Of a stretch of DNA of 64,000 nt, positions 22,057 to 33,691 are shown in pieces. Both the position numbers and the translations under genes were made by a program. The notes beneath the pieces are model-generated. The model was not told the origin of the DNA, searched no databases, and saw nothing but the letters and a program-made list of their open reading frames with translations. Every line of letters begins with the position of its first letter. Positions within the stretch are counted from its first letter, which is position 1. Origin of the DNA: Dactylorhiza incarnata (taxonomy: Eukaryota > Streptophyta > Magnoliopsida > Asparagales > Orchidaceae); NCBI GenBank assembly GCA_033032865.1, contig JAWHQI010000099.1, positions 3,399,501 through 3,463,500 on the forward strand. The letters run 5' to 3'.

Positions 22057-23938
22057 TGTTAGTAATGGAACGTTCAACTAGAGGGGGGTGTTAGGTGATC
22101 TGGGTTCTTTTTAAGTTATTTGCGCGCGATTCGAATATCCAAGCACGGAACAAAAATGATTGCACAGATAAAAACAGATAAGGCACACCAGACGACACAA
22201 GATCTATAAAGGTTCCTCAAGACCGGGTGTCTTGAGTAGTCCTCTGTCCCTCAGCGCCTAGCCAGCAGTGTGCTAGGATCGGCAAACGCCGCCCAAAATT
22301 TCAGGCCCTCAAGCCTTACAACACGGACCCGCAAGTCCAACAGCCTAGGCCCGCAAGCCCCTACTGCCCCTGAGCCCGCAAGCTCGACACTCAGGCCCTC
22401 AAGCCCTACTCAACACAGACCCGCAATTCCTGTGCCTACAGCCTAGGCCCGCAATCCCCTACTGCGCCCGAGCCCTCAAACTCGACAAGATCGGACCCGC
22501 AAGTCCACTGCCCTGGCCCTCAAGCCTCACAGTTCTCCAGCCCTCAAGCTAGACGGTGTCAGACCCGCAAGTCCACTGCCCTAGCCCTCAAGTCTCACAA
22601 CTCTCCAGCCCTCAAGCTAGACAAATAGGCCCGCAAGCCTTTACAAGAGATTACAGTAAAAGAACTGTTTCTTCTGCCGGATGAAGATTGACAACTTTAG
22701 TCTGTTGAAGATCGGCTTCTTAAGGTTGAAGAAGATGCTTCTGGATCAGATCTTGAGCGCACAGATCTTCTTCAATCTTTTCTTAGCCTGATGAGGATTG
22801 GCTTCTTATCAGTCGATGGAGATGACTGCTTCTTCTTTTTCACTTTTCTTTCTTGCGCCGCTTTTACTGTTCTCTTTTCTGTATGCGCAAGTTCTTTCTA
22901 ATTGATTGATTGATGTCGCATTAGGGCAACCTCTTATCTCTTTTATATGCGAGGTCCCCAACGGTCTTCTGAAAAAGTTCCTTAAGTGTCAGACGCTTCT
23001 TTCCTTAAGAGCACGCGCTGATTAGACAATCAGGCAGCGGCATTAAATGCTGACAGCGCGTCTGCAACTTTTGAATCTTTCTCGACGATATTTCCATTGT
23101 TACGACGACATGGATGGTATCTCGACGACGGGACTTTGTCGATGCCTTACGCCTTGTTAGATCTTCAATTCTTCTTGCTTCTGCCTCTGATGCTGGTATC
23201 TTGACGATACGAGACATTCTGACGCTTCTGCATATACGATGATATGCTATCTCTGACTGTGTCGTCGTAATCACCTTGTTATCTCGATGACATGAGTGAT
23301 AACATGTCGACAGATCATATGTTAGCAGCTGCTTATCTTCAACTATCCTTCTTCAGTCTTCTTGACGACATGCCTTCTTTATGACGATGATCGATGCCAA
23401 GGCAATCAGTCATACTTAGCCTTTTCAGCGACAAGGCTTCTCCACGATGATGTCTGTTCTTCTCGACGACAAGGCCACTTTGGTGAAGTCGACGATACCG
23501 CTTCTTCTCTGCGTTCAACGATCTTGCCGAGTCTCAACGGTCGACTGACTCGACAGGTCTCAGCGGTCTACGATCTTCCTTCTGCGTTCGACGAACACGC
23601 CAAATCTCAGCGGTCTTCGATCTTCCTACTGAGTTCGACGATCTTGTTTCTGCGTTCGACGAACACGCCAAGTCTCAGTGGTCATCGATCTTCCTTCTGA
23701 GTTCGACGATCTTGTTTCTACGTTCGATGAACACGCCAAGTCTCAGCGGTCGTCGATCTTCCTTCTGAGTTCGACGAACTCCATTCTTCGTTCGACGAAT
23801 TTCCTTCTGCGTTCGACGAATCTTGTTCTTCTAACTTCCTGAGATTTATAAGCTAGAGAAGCGATCAAATACAAAGTGAAGTTTTCTTGACTTGGTGACT
23901 TCTTCAAATCAGGAATTATGTGGGCAAGATTCCCAACA
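22057..23938 (-). repeat. S1 5' LTR
   Basis: 1882 bp, the partner of 2249-4074. It is longer mainly because of one extra unit of about 63-68 bp in the CCCGCAAG repeat region (about 22550-22620). Its poly-G tract is only six long, against 12-17 in the other copies. The CTCCT duplication follows at 23939. Confidence 0.93.
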
Positions 23939-24030
23939 CTCCTGGAAAGACTGAGGTGAGTAGAAGAATTCCTTATTATGCTAACAAGAACCTAGGACCC
24001 AAGTCACCTTGTGTTCCTAAGGGATATTAA
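23939..24030 (+). pseudogene. S0 gag C-terminal tail after the S1 insertion
   Basis: Continues the S0 gag frame: P-G-K-T-E-V-S-R-R-I, then N-L-G-P-K-S-P-C-V-P-K-G-Y and a stop at 24028-24030. The last part aligns with the gag ends of S1 (G-P-N-P-D-W-V-P-K-G-K) and S5 (R-P-K-S-N-W-V-P-K-D-K). TGTCTTGCAG-G follows the stop, as in S1. Confidence 0.85.
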
Positions 24031-24718
24031 ATCTGTCTTGCAGGGAAGCCCATTTATCCAATCAAAAGAAAATAAGGCTAATGAACAATAAGTGATCCAG
24101 GCTTAACTCTGGACTAAGAAAAACCTCACCACATGCCAAGATACACTGGTCAAGGGGGAGCTAAAAATAAAGATAAGAGAAACATCACATCAAGGGGGAG
24201 TTACTAGCTCAAGAAGATATAAAAGCTAAAGTGAAGGTAACTATATTTATGTTCAATACATAACCTCATCTTTATCATTTTGTTAAAGGTAATTTTTACT
24301 TGAGTAAGCAAAAGCTGTCACTCAAGGAGCACATATGTATGACACTGCTAAAGCATTGCACTGATCATACAAAAGAGTGAAAAAGAACAATATCGTTTTG
24401 AATGCAAAACTATATCGTCAAAATGATGATTGGTATCGTTGGAATGATTCCTCGACATCAAATTTGTGTCACGACGATACCTATTCATCAATGGACTCTT
24501 AAATAGACCCGAGCTTAACCAATCATAACAGCTTAACTCGAGTTAATCAGACATTTAACAAATGACACTTCGTCTTCCAACTCGAAAACTATAAATAAGG
24601 TCAGATGTCTTAAGGTTAAAACACTTTCTACATTAGCCCTAAAATGACGTCGTGCTCTCTACGCCTTCGAAGTGTGAATGAGTCGACTAAACTAGAATCC
24701 TCTCCGATCAAGTAAGAA
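24031..24718 (+). promoter_or_regulatory. S0 spacer: no pol; internal promoter-like region for ORF-X
   Basis: Only a short in-frame tail after the gag stop, then non-coding sequence; pol is absent. CAAGGGGGAG PPT-like blocks lie near 24147 and 24193. A cluster of ATCGTC/TCGAC/ACGACGATAC motifs lies at about 24393-24482. TATAAATA at 24590-24597 is 129 bp before the ORF-X ATG, and ACACTTTC...TTAGCCCTAA at about 24620-24642 matches the leader of ORF-X in S5. Confidence 0.65.
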
Positions 24719-26855
24719 ATGGCGCCAAAGAAGGAAGGATTTCTCTATGAAGGAAGCGAAGTAGTGAGGGGTGGTTTCTCAAAAGGGCCAGAAGAGATTC
24801 AGAGCGCCATTAAGTTATTAGACACCGTCGACCTGCAGTTCGCTCTCTCAGAGTCAACAGTAATATTAAAAAGAGTGTTGGAGTTCTACTCGAATGCCAA
24901 GGGTGGTTCAAATGGAACATCTGTGAAAAGCTTGATCAATATGATAAAGGTCAAGGTGAATCCCAAGAGGTTGGCCATGGTTCTTCAGCTGCCGACCTTC
25001 GCCAAGGGGAGGAGGATGAAAAGGTCACCCAGGAAGACCTTAACAGGGCTTTGGAATGAAGCGGTCAATCCAGCAAGACCTTTGGGTCTCTAGAAAGAAA
25101 GTTTTTCAATCAACAAGGGAAACTCATGAGTGACATTGTAGGAAAAGCCCTCTTCTGCAAGGTAAGGTCGCATGCCAGGATATCCAAGACCATGTTCGAG
25201 ATAATGACAAGGATAATCCTAAGTAAGAAAACCAACTGGGGTCAGATTATTTTCAAGAGGATTCAAGACAGCTTTCAAGTTCCAAATTTGGGAAGAATAC
25301 TATCACTATATCTACTGATATCCTACCCTGAAAGCTTCAACAAGAAGTATGACATAACAATCCATCACATGAGAAGGATGGACATCAGGATACTGGAAAG
25401 ATGGGAGAAGACTCTGACTAAGTCTCCCAAGAAGCTGAAGACTACAGAGGATGTGAAGAGGAAGGGAGAAAAATCATCTGAAGAAAGTGAATCAGGCAAC
25501 AGCTCAGACTCGTCTAACTCTGAAGTGCCTTTAGAGAAATGAAATGTCTCCCTCCAGACCTCTGCCCTAAGTCTGGGATCTGGGACAATGGTAACAGCAG
25601 GAACTGAGCAAGAGGATGCTGAGACGGAGGGGGAGAAGAATGGTGAACTCCCTGCTCAAGTGGAAGAAGTGATCAATTAGATCATTGGGGGTGAGGATGC
25701 TGTCCATCATGGATCAGTAGACCAAGAGGACCCAAGTAAAGATCCCCAAGAAGAGAAGCTAGAGAATTCTGCTGATGAGACTAGCAGAGATCTGCCAAGT
25801 CCTGAAAAGGAAAAAGAGCCAAACCAGTCATCCATCAGAAAATCTCCATCTCCAATGGTTGAGTGGAATAAAGAAGAGGAACCATGACAAGCTAGTTCAC
25901 CTCCAGAGAATAGGTCAGTGGAGTTCTCACTATTGTCTCAGATAAAGATGCTCCTGGAAGAGCAAAGATTAAAAATTGAAAGTTATGTTACCTCTGCGGT
26001 CAATGAACTGAAAAGGGAACTATCTGCTGAAACTAAGAGCCTGAGAAATGATGTGAAGAATCTACAAGAGTATACTGCCAAAGAGACAACACTTACTCAC
26101 AAGGGTCTATCTAATTTAGGGGTCAATCAGACATTGATTATCAGCAACATAGAAAAGGCCTACATTGCATCCACCAAGAGGATGGCTAAACACAAAACTA
26201 ATCTCCAAGAAAGTCTAGATCACCACAATAAGGATCTAGACAGTCATCTGCTTGAGGCCAAGAATAACTTGGAAGTAGGAATCCACATGCTTAAAAATAA
26301 GATATTGGTTTCTGAGGAGAATCTCCAGATGGGGATATCTGAAGAAGTCATAAAGGGGGAGAGATCAATGATAAATGCCAGTGGTGAGCATGCCATCTGG
26401 ACCACAAATACCATCAAGAAAGCAATGAATCTCCCTCCTCTACATTTTGACATTCCTGCAGGAGAGTACCATACTGAAGAGCAATATGCAGACATTCCTG
26501 ATACTGCCACTAATAAGGGTAAAGAGAAGGAAGTACTGGAGGATGAAGAAGTAAAAATGAGGAAGAGAAAGTACAGGGAAGAAATGGAGAAAAAGGATGA
26601 CTATGAAAGATGGAGTCCCAAATCCAGATCCATCATTCTAAAAGTATGGTAGCAAGTGAAAGCTAATAAAGGTGAACGATACAATGTATACAGTCCTCAA
26701 GAATGGGCTAAATATGAAGATCAAGAAGAATCGAGAAGGAGTTACAGAAGGGACAAGCAAGCAGGTAGAATCCCAACTGGTGCTCCTGAACCTCTCAAGT
26801 ATCATCCCAAACCGTTTGAATACTTCATCAGAAAACCTGAAAAGGAGCAGGAAGC
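24719..26855 (+). pseudogene. S0 ORF-X, main part (cut by N1)
   Basis: Function unknown. ATGGCGCCAAAGAAG at 24719 resembles the start of ORF-X in S5. Regions: N-terminal V-R-G-G-F motif; core D-I-V-G-K-A-L-F-C-K...K-K-T-N-W (about 25130-25245); acidic serine-rich stretch; long coiled coil (about 25930-26350); conserved V-I-K-G-E-R-S-M-I-N-A-x-G..A-x-W-T; basic K-M-R-K-R-K-Y. One frameshift lies near 25005, and in-frame stops near 25048, 25540, 25678, 25885 and 26650. It lies where Sireviruses carry an env-like gene, but I see no signal peptide or membrane segment. It may belong to a plant transposon-associated domain family. The reading continues at 33457. Confidence 0.75.
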
Positions 26856-28556
26856 TGATGAGTCCCGATTATATACACATATATGGACTCATCTGGGCCG
26901 TTTATCTAGTCATTCCACTGCACTTTAGCCTTGTTTAAGCTTATATTTGTTATCACTTGCTATGTGCACTTTTAGGCCCATTTTGGTGTTATTTCGTATC
27001 TTTCTTTGTTATTAGTTTTCTTGCGATGTTAAGTCCCACTTTCAGTAGCTGGATTCGTGGTTGTACGCTAGAACAGGAGTCGTGCAGGTGCTTCCGGTGC
27101 AATTCTGCACAGGAACACTGCGCACGATCACTAGTTCTATTGCGCACGACCACTGGTCGTGCGCCACTGATCGTGTGCACTTAACACTTTTTTCATGAGT
27201 TCTGTTTGATGCAGTGCGCACGACCATCTACGATAGTGCGCACGACCACCGGTCGTGCGCCACTGTTCGTGTGCACTTATCATCAATTTCATGAGTTCTG
27301 TTTCAACCAGTGCACACGACCACCTACGATAGTGCGCACGACCACTGGTCGTGCGCCACTGGGCGTGCGAACATGTTATTTTATAATTTCTATCTTTGCA
27401 GGCTCCGTCCAGGCAGAGCGCACCATCACAGGATTCTAGTGCGCACGACCACTGGTCGTGCGCCAATGACCGTGCACACTGTTTATTCCAGCGCCTATAA
27501 AATGACCTGCTCGCGATTTTAGGTCGGATCCCGAATTTCAGCCGCCGTTTTCCGCCCGGTTCCATCCAGATTCGCCCCTCCACCGTCGCCCACCATATGG
27601 AGGTGCTCCGGGCTTGCTCTTCACGCCAATCTTGAGCCGGAGTTTCCTCTCGGCCTCCTCCTTCATCCAAGTGCTCCAAGGAAGGTTTAGCCGCCATCTC
27701 CATCAAGCAAGAGGAAGTTTGCAACCTCTACCAGATCGTGACACGAAGAAGATGGGCTCATTGGAGAGTAGTGACAGCTCTCTCTACCCCGGACGTAGTT
27801 GCGGACCGAGCTTGGACACGGATTGACAACCCGGCGATTCCAACCGTGAATCTACAACGAGACTTCGGATTCGGTCGATTTCTTGCCTTATTCTTCTCTT
27901 ATTGATGTGTATGTAGCTAGAACCAACATTTTGATGAAGTATATTTTTACTTGTTAACATTAGTATGAAATCATGTCTATGTGATTGAGTAATCTTGTTA
28001 TATTTTCATTTGAGGTGTGCCCCGTGGTGTGGATTGTTCGTTGTGTTGTGCCGCCCTAACAATTGTTAGTGGTGTGTTTGTCGAAGAGGTGCTTGCGACC
28101 CTCACTCCGCTAGCCTACTCGTCCATCCGCCTACCGAAGCGTGGCATCGCGGCCCGTACTCCATCCCGCCTAACGAAGCAGCGCGCTCAAGGCCTGCATA
28201 GTTTGATCCGCTTGCCTACTCGTCCATCCGCCCTTACGAAGTAGCGCGTTCAAGGCCTACGTAGTCTTCCATCCCGCCGAGCGAAGCATTGCATAGCGGC
28301 ATTGCATAGGAGTAGTTGTAGCTTTTTCTCTTTATTTTCCACAAACCAAATCAACCCCCGTGTCCGCAATTCATCCGACCCAAAGGACTTCGATCTCAAG
28401 TCCTTCCTCGAACGTTAACTCCACCTTACTGTGTTCCTTTGAGATCGATACTTGGGGATTCATTCCCATTTTATATTACTTGAACGATCGGTACACTACC
28501 GTTTCGTGCCGCAGTCTAGCCACCATCTATAGTGGTGTGTAGGATTTGCGCCATCA
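26856..28556 (+). repeat. N1 5' LTR
   Basis: 1701 bp, TGATGAGTCC...GCGCCATCA. The palindromic array is at about 27100-27470, then CTATAAAAT (27494-27502) as a probable TATA box, then GC-rich sequence. ORFs across the array (for example on the minus strand, 27137-27724) are translations of the repeats. Confidence 0.95.
27142..27463. repeat. N1 palindrome array (5' LTR)
   Basis: Perfect 11-bp arms GCGCACGACCA and TGGTCGTGCGC around one base occur at 27142-27164, 27238-27260 (one symmetric change, CCGG centre), 27334-27356 and 27441-27463. The spacing is 96, 96 and 107 bp. The array is colinear in the 3' LTR at 32037-32358. Half-sites (GCGCACGACCA) lie between them. Confidence 0.92.
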
Positions 28557-28562
28557 AGTTTT

Positions 28563-28580
28563 TGGCGCCGTTGCCGGGGA
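28563..28580 (+). promoter_or_regulatory. N1 primer-binding site (tRNA-Asp)
   Basis: TGGCGCCGTTGCCGGGGA, complementary to the tRNA-Asp 3' end, six bases after the LTR, with the same AGTTTT lead-in as in A1. Confidence 0.92.
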
Positions 28581-28777
28581 ACACAGTCGTGTGAGTTTTC
28601 TGGAGAGGGAGAATCTGAGAGAGAAGCCCTTCCATTTGTTTATCGCATCTTTTGTTTTATTTCTGTTCTCTTTATTCCATTTTCTGGTTTTATAGTAGGT
28701 TGCTTTAGTAAATTTTTGTTAGGTGTAGTATTTCGCACAATAGTGTTCTTCTTTTTGAATCGTTTTATCTTCACACT

Positions 28778-30014
28778 ATGTGGGCACATCTCAATTTCCG
28801 TTGCCGTTGGTGTGGAGCTACCTCCCACTCTAGTGATGAATGCCCTACGGAGAATAGTAGGCATAATTCTTATAGCCCAGCATATGGAGCACCGACTTCG
28901 TCTGGTACTCCATATGGTGCGCGTAAGTCTTATGGCTACTCTGCTGAGCCTTTACCGTCTTACTTCTTTTCGGCCTCAGCCCCCGCTGTGCCAAAGAAGC
29001 CTGCTAGGCAGTGCCAGTTTTGTCGGAGCACAGATCATGCCCTGAAGGATTGTGCCGAGTATCTTCGCCAATTGGACGAGGATGACGAGCCGGATATCCG
29101 GATCGTCCCAACTCCTAACTCTGGCGGCACACCTTCAACATCCGGTTATGTGTCTTTGTCACCTTCACATCTTGAAGGGTATGGCATGGACACGGTCACC
29201 GGATGTGCGGTTGATCTATGCACCGACATTGCTGAGCCTATTCTCCCGGTGCATCCACCACCTCTAGTGGATTCGATTCTTTGTGAGGAATCGGTGCTCG
29301 ACTTTTATCCGAGCACTACTCCTCCCCCTGTTGTGCATACTATACTCGTCTCCGATGACATTATTGAGGATGTTTCGCAGGATAAGGCAGGTGATTTATG
29401 TGTTGTGCCTATTCCTATGGATGAGGATATTTTCCAAGGTGACGAGGATTTTACCTCAGCACCGGTGGAGGAAGTCCAAATCGTGGAGGAGGTCACTGAT
29501 GAACCTACCGAGCCCTGCAGCATTGTCGATGATGCTGACATTATTTTACTTTCCCAATCTAATGGGAGTGAGACCGGGACCACTCCCCCGATTTCAAATT
29601 ATTTTTGTCATTCTTCTCTTTTATTTCCTGACCCCCCTTCTTCATCTGAGCCTGCAGGTTGAGTCTTCACAGGTACTTCAGGAGGACTTGGAGCTTTGTG
29701 CTCAAGTCAATGATGAGTGTGTCCTTTTGTGCGAGGAGGTTGATCCCTCCTCCATTAAGGAAGCCTCATTCGTTGCCTTCTCCTCCTGCGGACCTGCTGT
29801 GGACGATACCTTGCTGGGCAAGGATAGTTTTGGTGAGATGAGTGAGGAGCAGGCCTCCTCCTCTTCTTACTTTCTTTTCCCTCTACCTGTGAGGAGCAGG
29901 TATTTATATTCAGGTAGAGGCGTGACTGTTCTATCACCGTATCGGTACCCGCTACCGACACGGATATTAGGCCAGTTACCTGTCCACTTCTCCTTCCATA
30001 GGCCCATTAGCTAG
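28778..30014 (+). pseudogene. N1 double zinc-knuckle gag-like protein (one frameshift)
   Basis: The first ORF, 28778-29662 (294 aa), starts with two CX2CX4HX4C knuckles: C-R-W-C-G-A-T-S-H-S-S-D-E-C (residues about 9-22) and C-Q-F-C-R-S-T-D-H-A-L-K-D-C (about 79-92). A long acidic, proline-rich tail follows. The reading continues in another frame from about 29650 to 30014 (E-S-S-Q-V-L-Q-E-D-L-E-L-C...), giving about 410 residues if it is one protein. Knuckles bind nucleic acid, so a gag-like RNA-binding role is likely, but the usual gag capsid domain is absent and the knuckles are N-terminal, which is odd. It could be the truncated end of an Athila gag or a new small protein. ATG 28778 is the first in this frame after the primer site. 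Confidence 0.6.
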
Positions 30015-31750
30015 AACTCTTAAAGTTTGAATAAGTCGTGCTGGGAGGACAATAACCCCAGTAGTTATCTTTATTTTTTTGCATTCTTATTTCTTCTAAT
30101 CATGTTTAGTTAGTAGTACTTTCTTTTCAGTTTTCTTTTGTCTTTTGTTTTTGCGGAGCTGACCCCTGCAGGTATTTCTTCTGGATGGCGGATGCTGCAG
30201 CTTAGTCGTGGTTTAAACGCCAATCTTCTGGTGTGCTCATTTCTGAGCACTGGGTACTCTCTTTCCCTAGCTTTTTCTGATTTTCATGTCATATATTATG
30301 CGGATTGTTTAGTTTAAGTCTGGGGGAGAGTAGTTTTGTTTACCCGCTCACGTGCACTATTGCACTGCATACTAGAAGATTTCATTTAAAATGTTTTGTT
30401 TATTTTCATTGCACACCACAGCACCCACTTGAGCGCGTACTCGTCTGTATGCGTGCTCTGTAGTGAATTTAATTCTTCTGCTTATTTGGGAAAGTCTAGG
30501 TGATGGCTTAGGACTATGTAGCAGAGTAAAATGTTGACTCCCGTAGTGCTCCTAGTCGAGTGCTCGGTTGCATAGGAATTTGTGTAGGTTAGATTTCTTT
30601 TTATACTATGGTTTTATATTTTTCTCTATTAGTGTAAATGTTATTTACTCTACTCAAATGGTGAATCCGGTGTGAATCAAACGGTAGCGTAGGGATGTGT
30701 GTAAACGATTGCTAGACTCGTATTGCTTGAGTCGGGAGAAAGGAGAATCTTTCTCAGTGGCTAGAACTTGCCCCAAGCGATTCTTGAAGCATTGGCATAT
30801 GATAGTTCTAGTGCGTGAGAATGACGTAGGCCATTATTTTGGCTCGGTTGAACTTTTTATTTCATGCCTATCGTCTACCCTTGCTAGCCCCTTTTGTGCC
30901 TACCCTTTTCTTGATTCAGCTCCACATTTATCTCACCAAAGCCTAAAAGCCTAGCCTAGTCACACACCCAAATCTGAGCTTTAGTTGTAGTTTCATTTAC
31001 ATTTTGGGGGATGTTGATTGTGGTGTCTATTATGTGAATCTGTGGATGTGCTTATTTGAAAATTTTGCTGAAAGAAAAAAAAAAGACAAGAAAAAGAAAG
31101 ATAGAAAGAAAAATGAAAAAAAAGAGAAGAAAGAAAAATGAGTTTATTGAAAAATCATGTAGAAAAATTATGTATTGGGAGTAGGCGGTGCACACACCTA
31201 TGTTGCAAAAGTTCAAGTCTGGGGGTGTGGTGCACTTGCATTCGATTTTGGTGCGCGGGTAGTTATTTTTAAAGCTCATTTGGGTTATGTGTTTAAGCCA
31301 TTTTGTTTATCATCGTTTACCTCACCGTAACCCAAGCCCCATCTTTAACCTAAAGTCCTACCGACTCACGCTATGAACCAATCTAGTGTCGTGGAGAGAA
31401 TGTGACCGGGCAAGCCTATGGTCATCGACACCGATGGATTTCGGTGGAGTTTGTCCGGCATCCCAATCTTGAGCAATGCTCATCTCAGCGTTTAGTTTAC
31501 TTTCTCCTTATGCATGACCGAACGATTCACCGCTTTTCACCATTTTGAGTAGTTGTAATATGCTTTTACTCTTTTAGAAATATATAGACTGTTTATATAA
31601 TCAGAAATCTTCTCTACTATTCTTCTTATGCACGTGAGTATGCGACTTCGCATGGTACTCTATATTGTAGTTTTAAGCCATCTACTTTTCTTTCCCCGTT
31701 CGCTTAGAATTTGTTTGCTCGGGACGCGCAAACAGGTAAGTCTGGGGGTG
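30015..31750 (+). other. N1 3' non-coding region with three polypurine-type tracts
   Basis: No convincing gene in 1.7 kb. AAGTCTGGGGGAGAG at 30316-30330, AAGTCTGGGGGTG at 31215-31227 and 31738-31750; the last abuts the LTR. An A/G-rich tract lies at 31070-31140. Blocks shared with A1: GTTGACTC..GTAGTG near 30532, TAGGCCATT near 30827, and GGGAC..GCAAA before the final tract. Confidence 0.8.
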
Positions 31751-33451
31751 TGATGAGTCCCGATTATATACACATATATGGACTCATCTGGGCCGTTTAT
31801 CTAGTCATTCCACTGCACTTTAGCCTTGTTTTAGCTTATATTTGTTATCACTTGCTATGTGCACTTTTAGGCCCATTTTGGTGTTATTTCGTATCTTTCT
31901 TTGTTATTAGTTTTCTTGCGATGTTAAATCCCACTTTCAGTAGCTGGATTCATGGTTGTACGCTAGAACAGGAGTCGTGCAGGTGCTTCCGGTGCAATTC
32001 TGCACAGGAACACTGCGCACGATCACTGGTTCTATTGCGCACGACCACTGGTCGTGCGCCACTGATCGTGTGCACTTAACACTTTTTTCATGAGTTCTGT
32101 TTGATGCAGTGCGCACGACCATCTACGATAGTGCGCACGACCACCGGTCGTGCGCCACTGTTCGTGTGCACTTATCATCAATTTCATGAGTTCTGTTTCA
32201 ACCAGTGCGCACGACCACCTATGATAGTGCGCACGACCACCGGTCGTGCGCCACTGGGCGTGCGAACATGTTATTTTATAATTTCTATCTTTGCAGGCTC
32301 CGTCCAGGCAGACCGCACGATCACAGGATTCTAGTGCGCACGACCACTGGTCGTGCGCCAATGACCGTGCGCACTGTTTATTCCAGCGCCTATAAAATGA
32401 CCTGCTCGCGATTTTAGGTCGGATCCCGAATTTCAGCCGCCGTTTTCCGCCCGGTTCCGTCCAGATTCGCCCCTCCACCGTCGCCCACCATATGGAGGTG
32501 CTCCGGGCTTGCTCTTCACGCCAATCTTGAGCCGGAGTTTCCTCTCGGCCTCCTCCTTCATCCAAGTGCTCCAAGGAAGGTTTAGCCGCCATCTCCATCA
32601 AGCAAGAGGAAGTTTGCAACCTCTACCGGATCGTGACACGAAGAAGACGGGCTCATTGGAGAGTAGTGACAGCTCTCTCTACCCCGGACGTAGTTGCGGA
32701 CCGAGCTTGGACACGGATTGACAACCCAGCGATTCCAACCGTGAATCTACAACGAGACTTCGGATTCGGTCGATTTCTTGCCTTATTCTTCTCTTATTGA
32801 TGTGTATGTAGCTAGAACCAACATTTTGATGAAGTATATTTTTACTTGTTAACATTAGTATGAAATCATGTCTATGTGATTGAGTAATCTTGTTATATTT
32901 TCATTTGAGGTGTGCCCCGTGGTGTGGATTGTTCGTTGTGTTGTGCCGCCTTAACAATTGTTAGTGGTGTGTTTGTCGAAGAGGTGCTTGCGACCCTCAC
33001 TCCGCTAGCCTACTCGTCCATCCGCCTACCGAAGCGTGGCATCGCGGCCCATACTCCATCCCGCCTAACGAAGCAGCGCGCTCAAGGCCTGCATAGTTCG
33101 ATCCGCTTGCCTACTCGTCCATCCGCCCTTACGAAGTAGCGCGTTCAAGGCCTACGTAGTCTTCCATCCCGCCGAGCGAAGCATTGCATAGCGGCATTGC
33201 ATAGGAGTAGTTGTAGCTTTTTCTCTTTATTTTCCACAAACCAAATCAACCCCCGTGTCCGCAATTCATCCGACCCAAAGGACTTCGATCTCAAGTCCTT
33301 CCTCGAACGTTAACTCCACCTTACTGTGTTCCTTTGAGATCGATACTTGGGGATTCATTCCCATTTTATATTACTTGAACGATCGGTACACTACCGTTTC
33401 GTGCCGCAGTCTAGCCACCATCTATAGTGGTGTGTAGGATTTGCGCCATCA
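31751..33451 (+). repeat. N1 3' LTR
   Basis: 1701 bp, colinear with the 5' LTR and about 99% alike by eye. Four palindromes at 32037-32358. GAAGC duplication follows. Confidence 0.95.
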
Positions 33452-33456
33452 GAAGC

Positions 33457-33508
33457 CAGTGCCAAGAAAGCAAATGGTGAAGCTTCTATGAGGGCACCAG
33501 AGATATAG
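33457..33508 (+). pseudogene. S0 ORF-X, last codons
   Basis: The frame of ORF-X resumes after N1 (the codon split at the GAAGC duplication reads alanine), runs A-S-A-K-K-A-N-G-E-A-S-M-R-A-P-E-I and stops at TAG 33506-33508. Confidence 0.8.
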
Positions 33509-33691
33509 ATGGCTAAATCTTTAGGGGGCTAAATGTAGAAATGTCAAAATCCTGGCACTATTTATAAATGAAGTAATATTTGTCAAATTCTGTGTTCACT
33601 CAAACTTAGCTGTAATGTCATCATTATATGCTTATTTGCTTAAGATGTACTTTATCATTGAGTGGGTTATGACTTCTTCAAATAGGGGGAG
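33509..33691 (+). promoter_or_regulatory. S0 3' leader and left half of its polypurine tract
   Basis: Non-coding sequence ending in CTTCTTCAAATAGGGGGAG, the polypurine tract shared by all the Sirevirus-like elements here. It is cut by S2. Its GGGAG (33687-33691) is the target duplication repeated at 41047-41051, after which AT and the S0 LTR follow. Confidence 0.88.

Larger units (their letters stand above)
2249..23938 (-). mobile_element. S1: Sirevirus-like Ty1/copia element with gag and pol, minus strand, split by A1
   Basis: Both LTRs (2249-4074 and 22057-23938) are present, with a CTCCT duplication at 2244-2248 and 23939-23943. A tRNA-iMet primer site, gag and a copia-order pol (protease, integrase, reverse transcriptase, RNase H) follow on the minus strand, with a polypurine tract next to the 3' LTR. 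Without A1 the element is about 9.5 kb. It inserted into the gag of S0. Several PPT-like AGGGGGAG motifs follow pol, a known trait of Sireviruses. The LTRs differ by many substitutions and a 60-70 bp repeat unit, and pol has several stops, so the copy is old and dead. Confidence 0.92.
26856..33451 (+). mobile_element. N1: pol-less, Athila-related LTR element
   Basis: 6596 bp with two 1701-bp LTRs (26856-28556 and 31751-33451) and GAAGC duplications (26851-26855 and 33452-33456). It inserted in the ORF-X of S0. It carries a tRNA-Asp primer site identical to A1's, one double-knuckle gene and no protease, RT or integrase. The 3' region shares blocks and three AAGTCTGGGGG tracts with the A1 layout. 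About 17 LTR differences were counted by eye (about 1%), so it is recent. It probably depends on an Athila element for enzymes; A1 is a candidate type. That last point is inference. Confidence 0.92.

Noticed and set aside
22310..22640. CRISPR-like look of regularly spaced CCCGCAAG repeats
   Set aside because: Repeats are short and degenerate, spacers are alike, the array lies in a plant LTR and there are no cas genes.
27042..27724. Minus-strand ORF of 195 codons, and others with repeated A-H-D-Q-W-S-C
   Set aside because: It is a translation of the N1 LTR palindrome repeats. Both LTR copies give the same ORF.
28563..28580. tRNA gene match at primer-binding sites
   Set aside because: Only the 3'-end complement is present; there is no cloverleaf around it.
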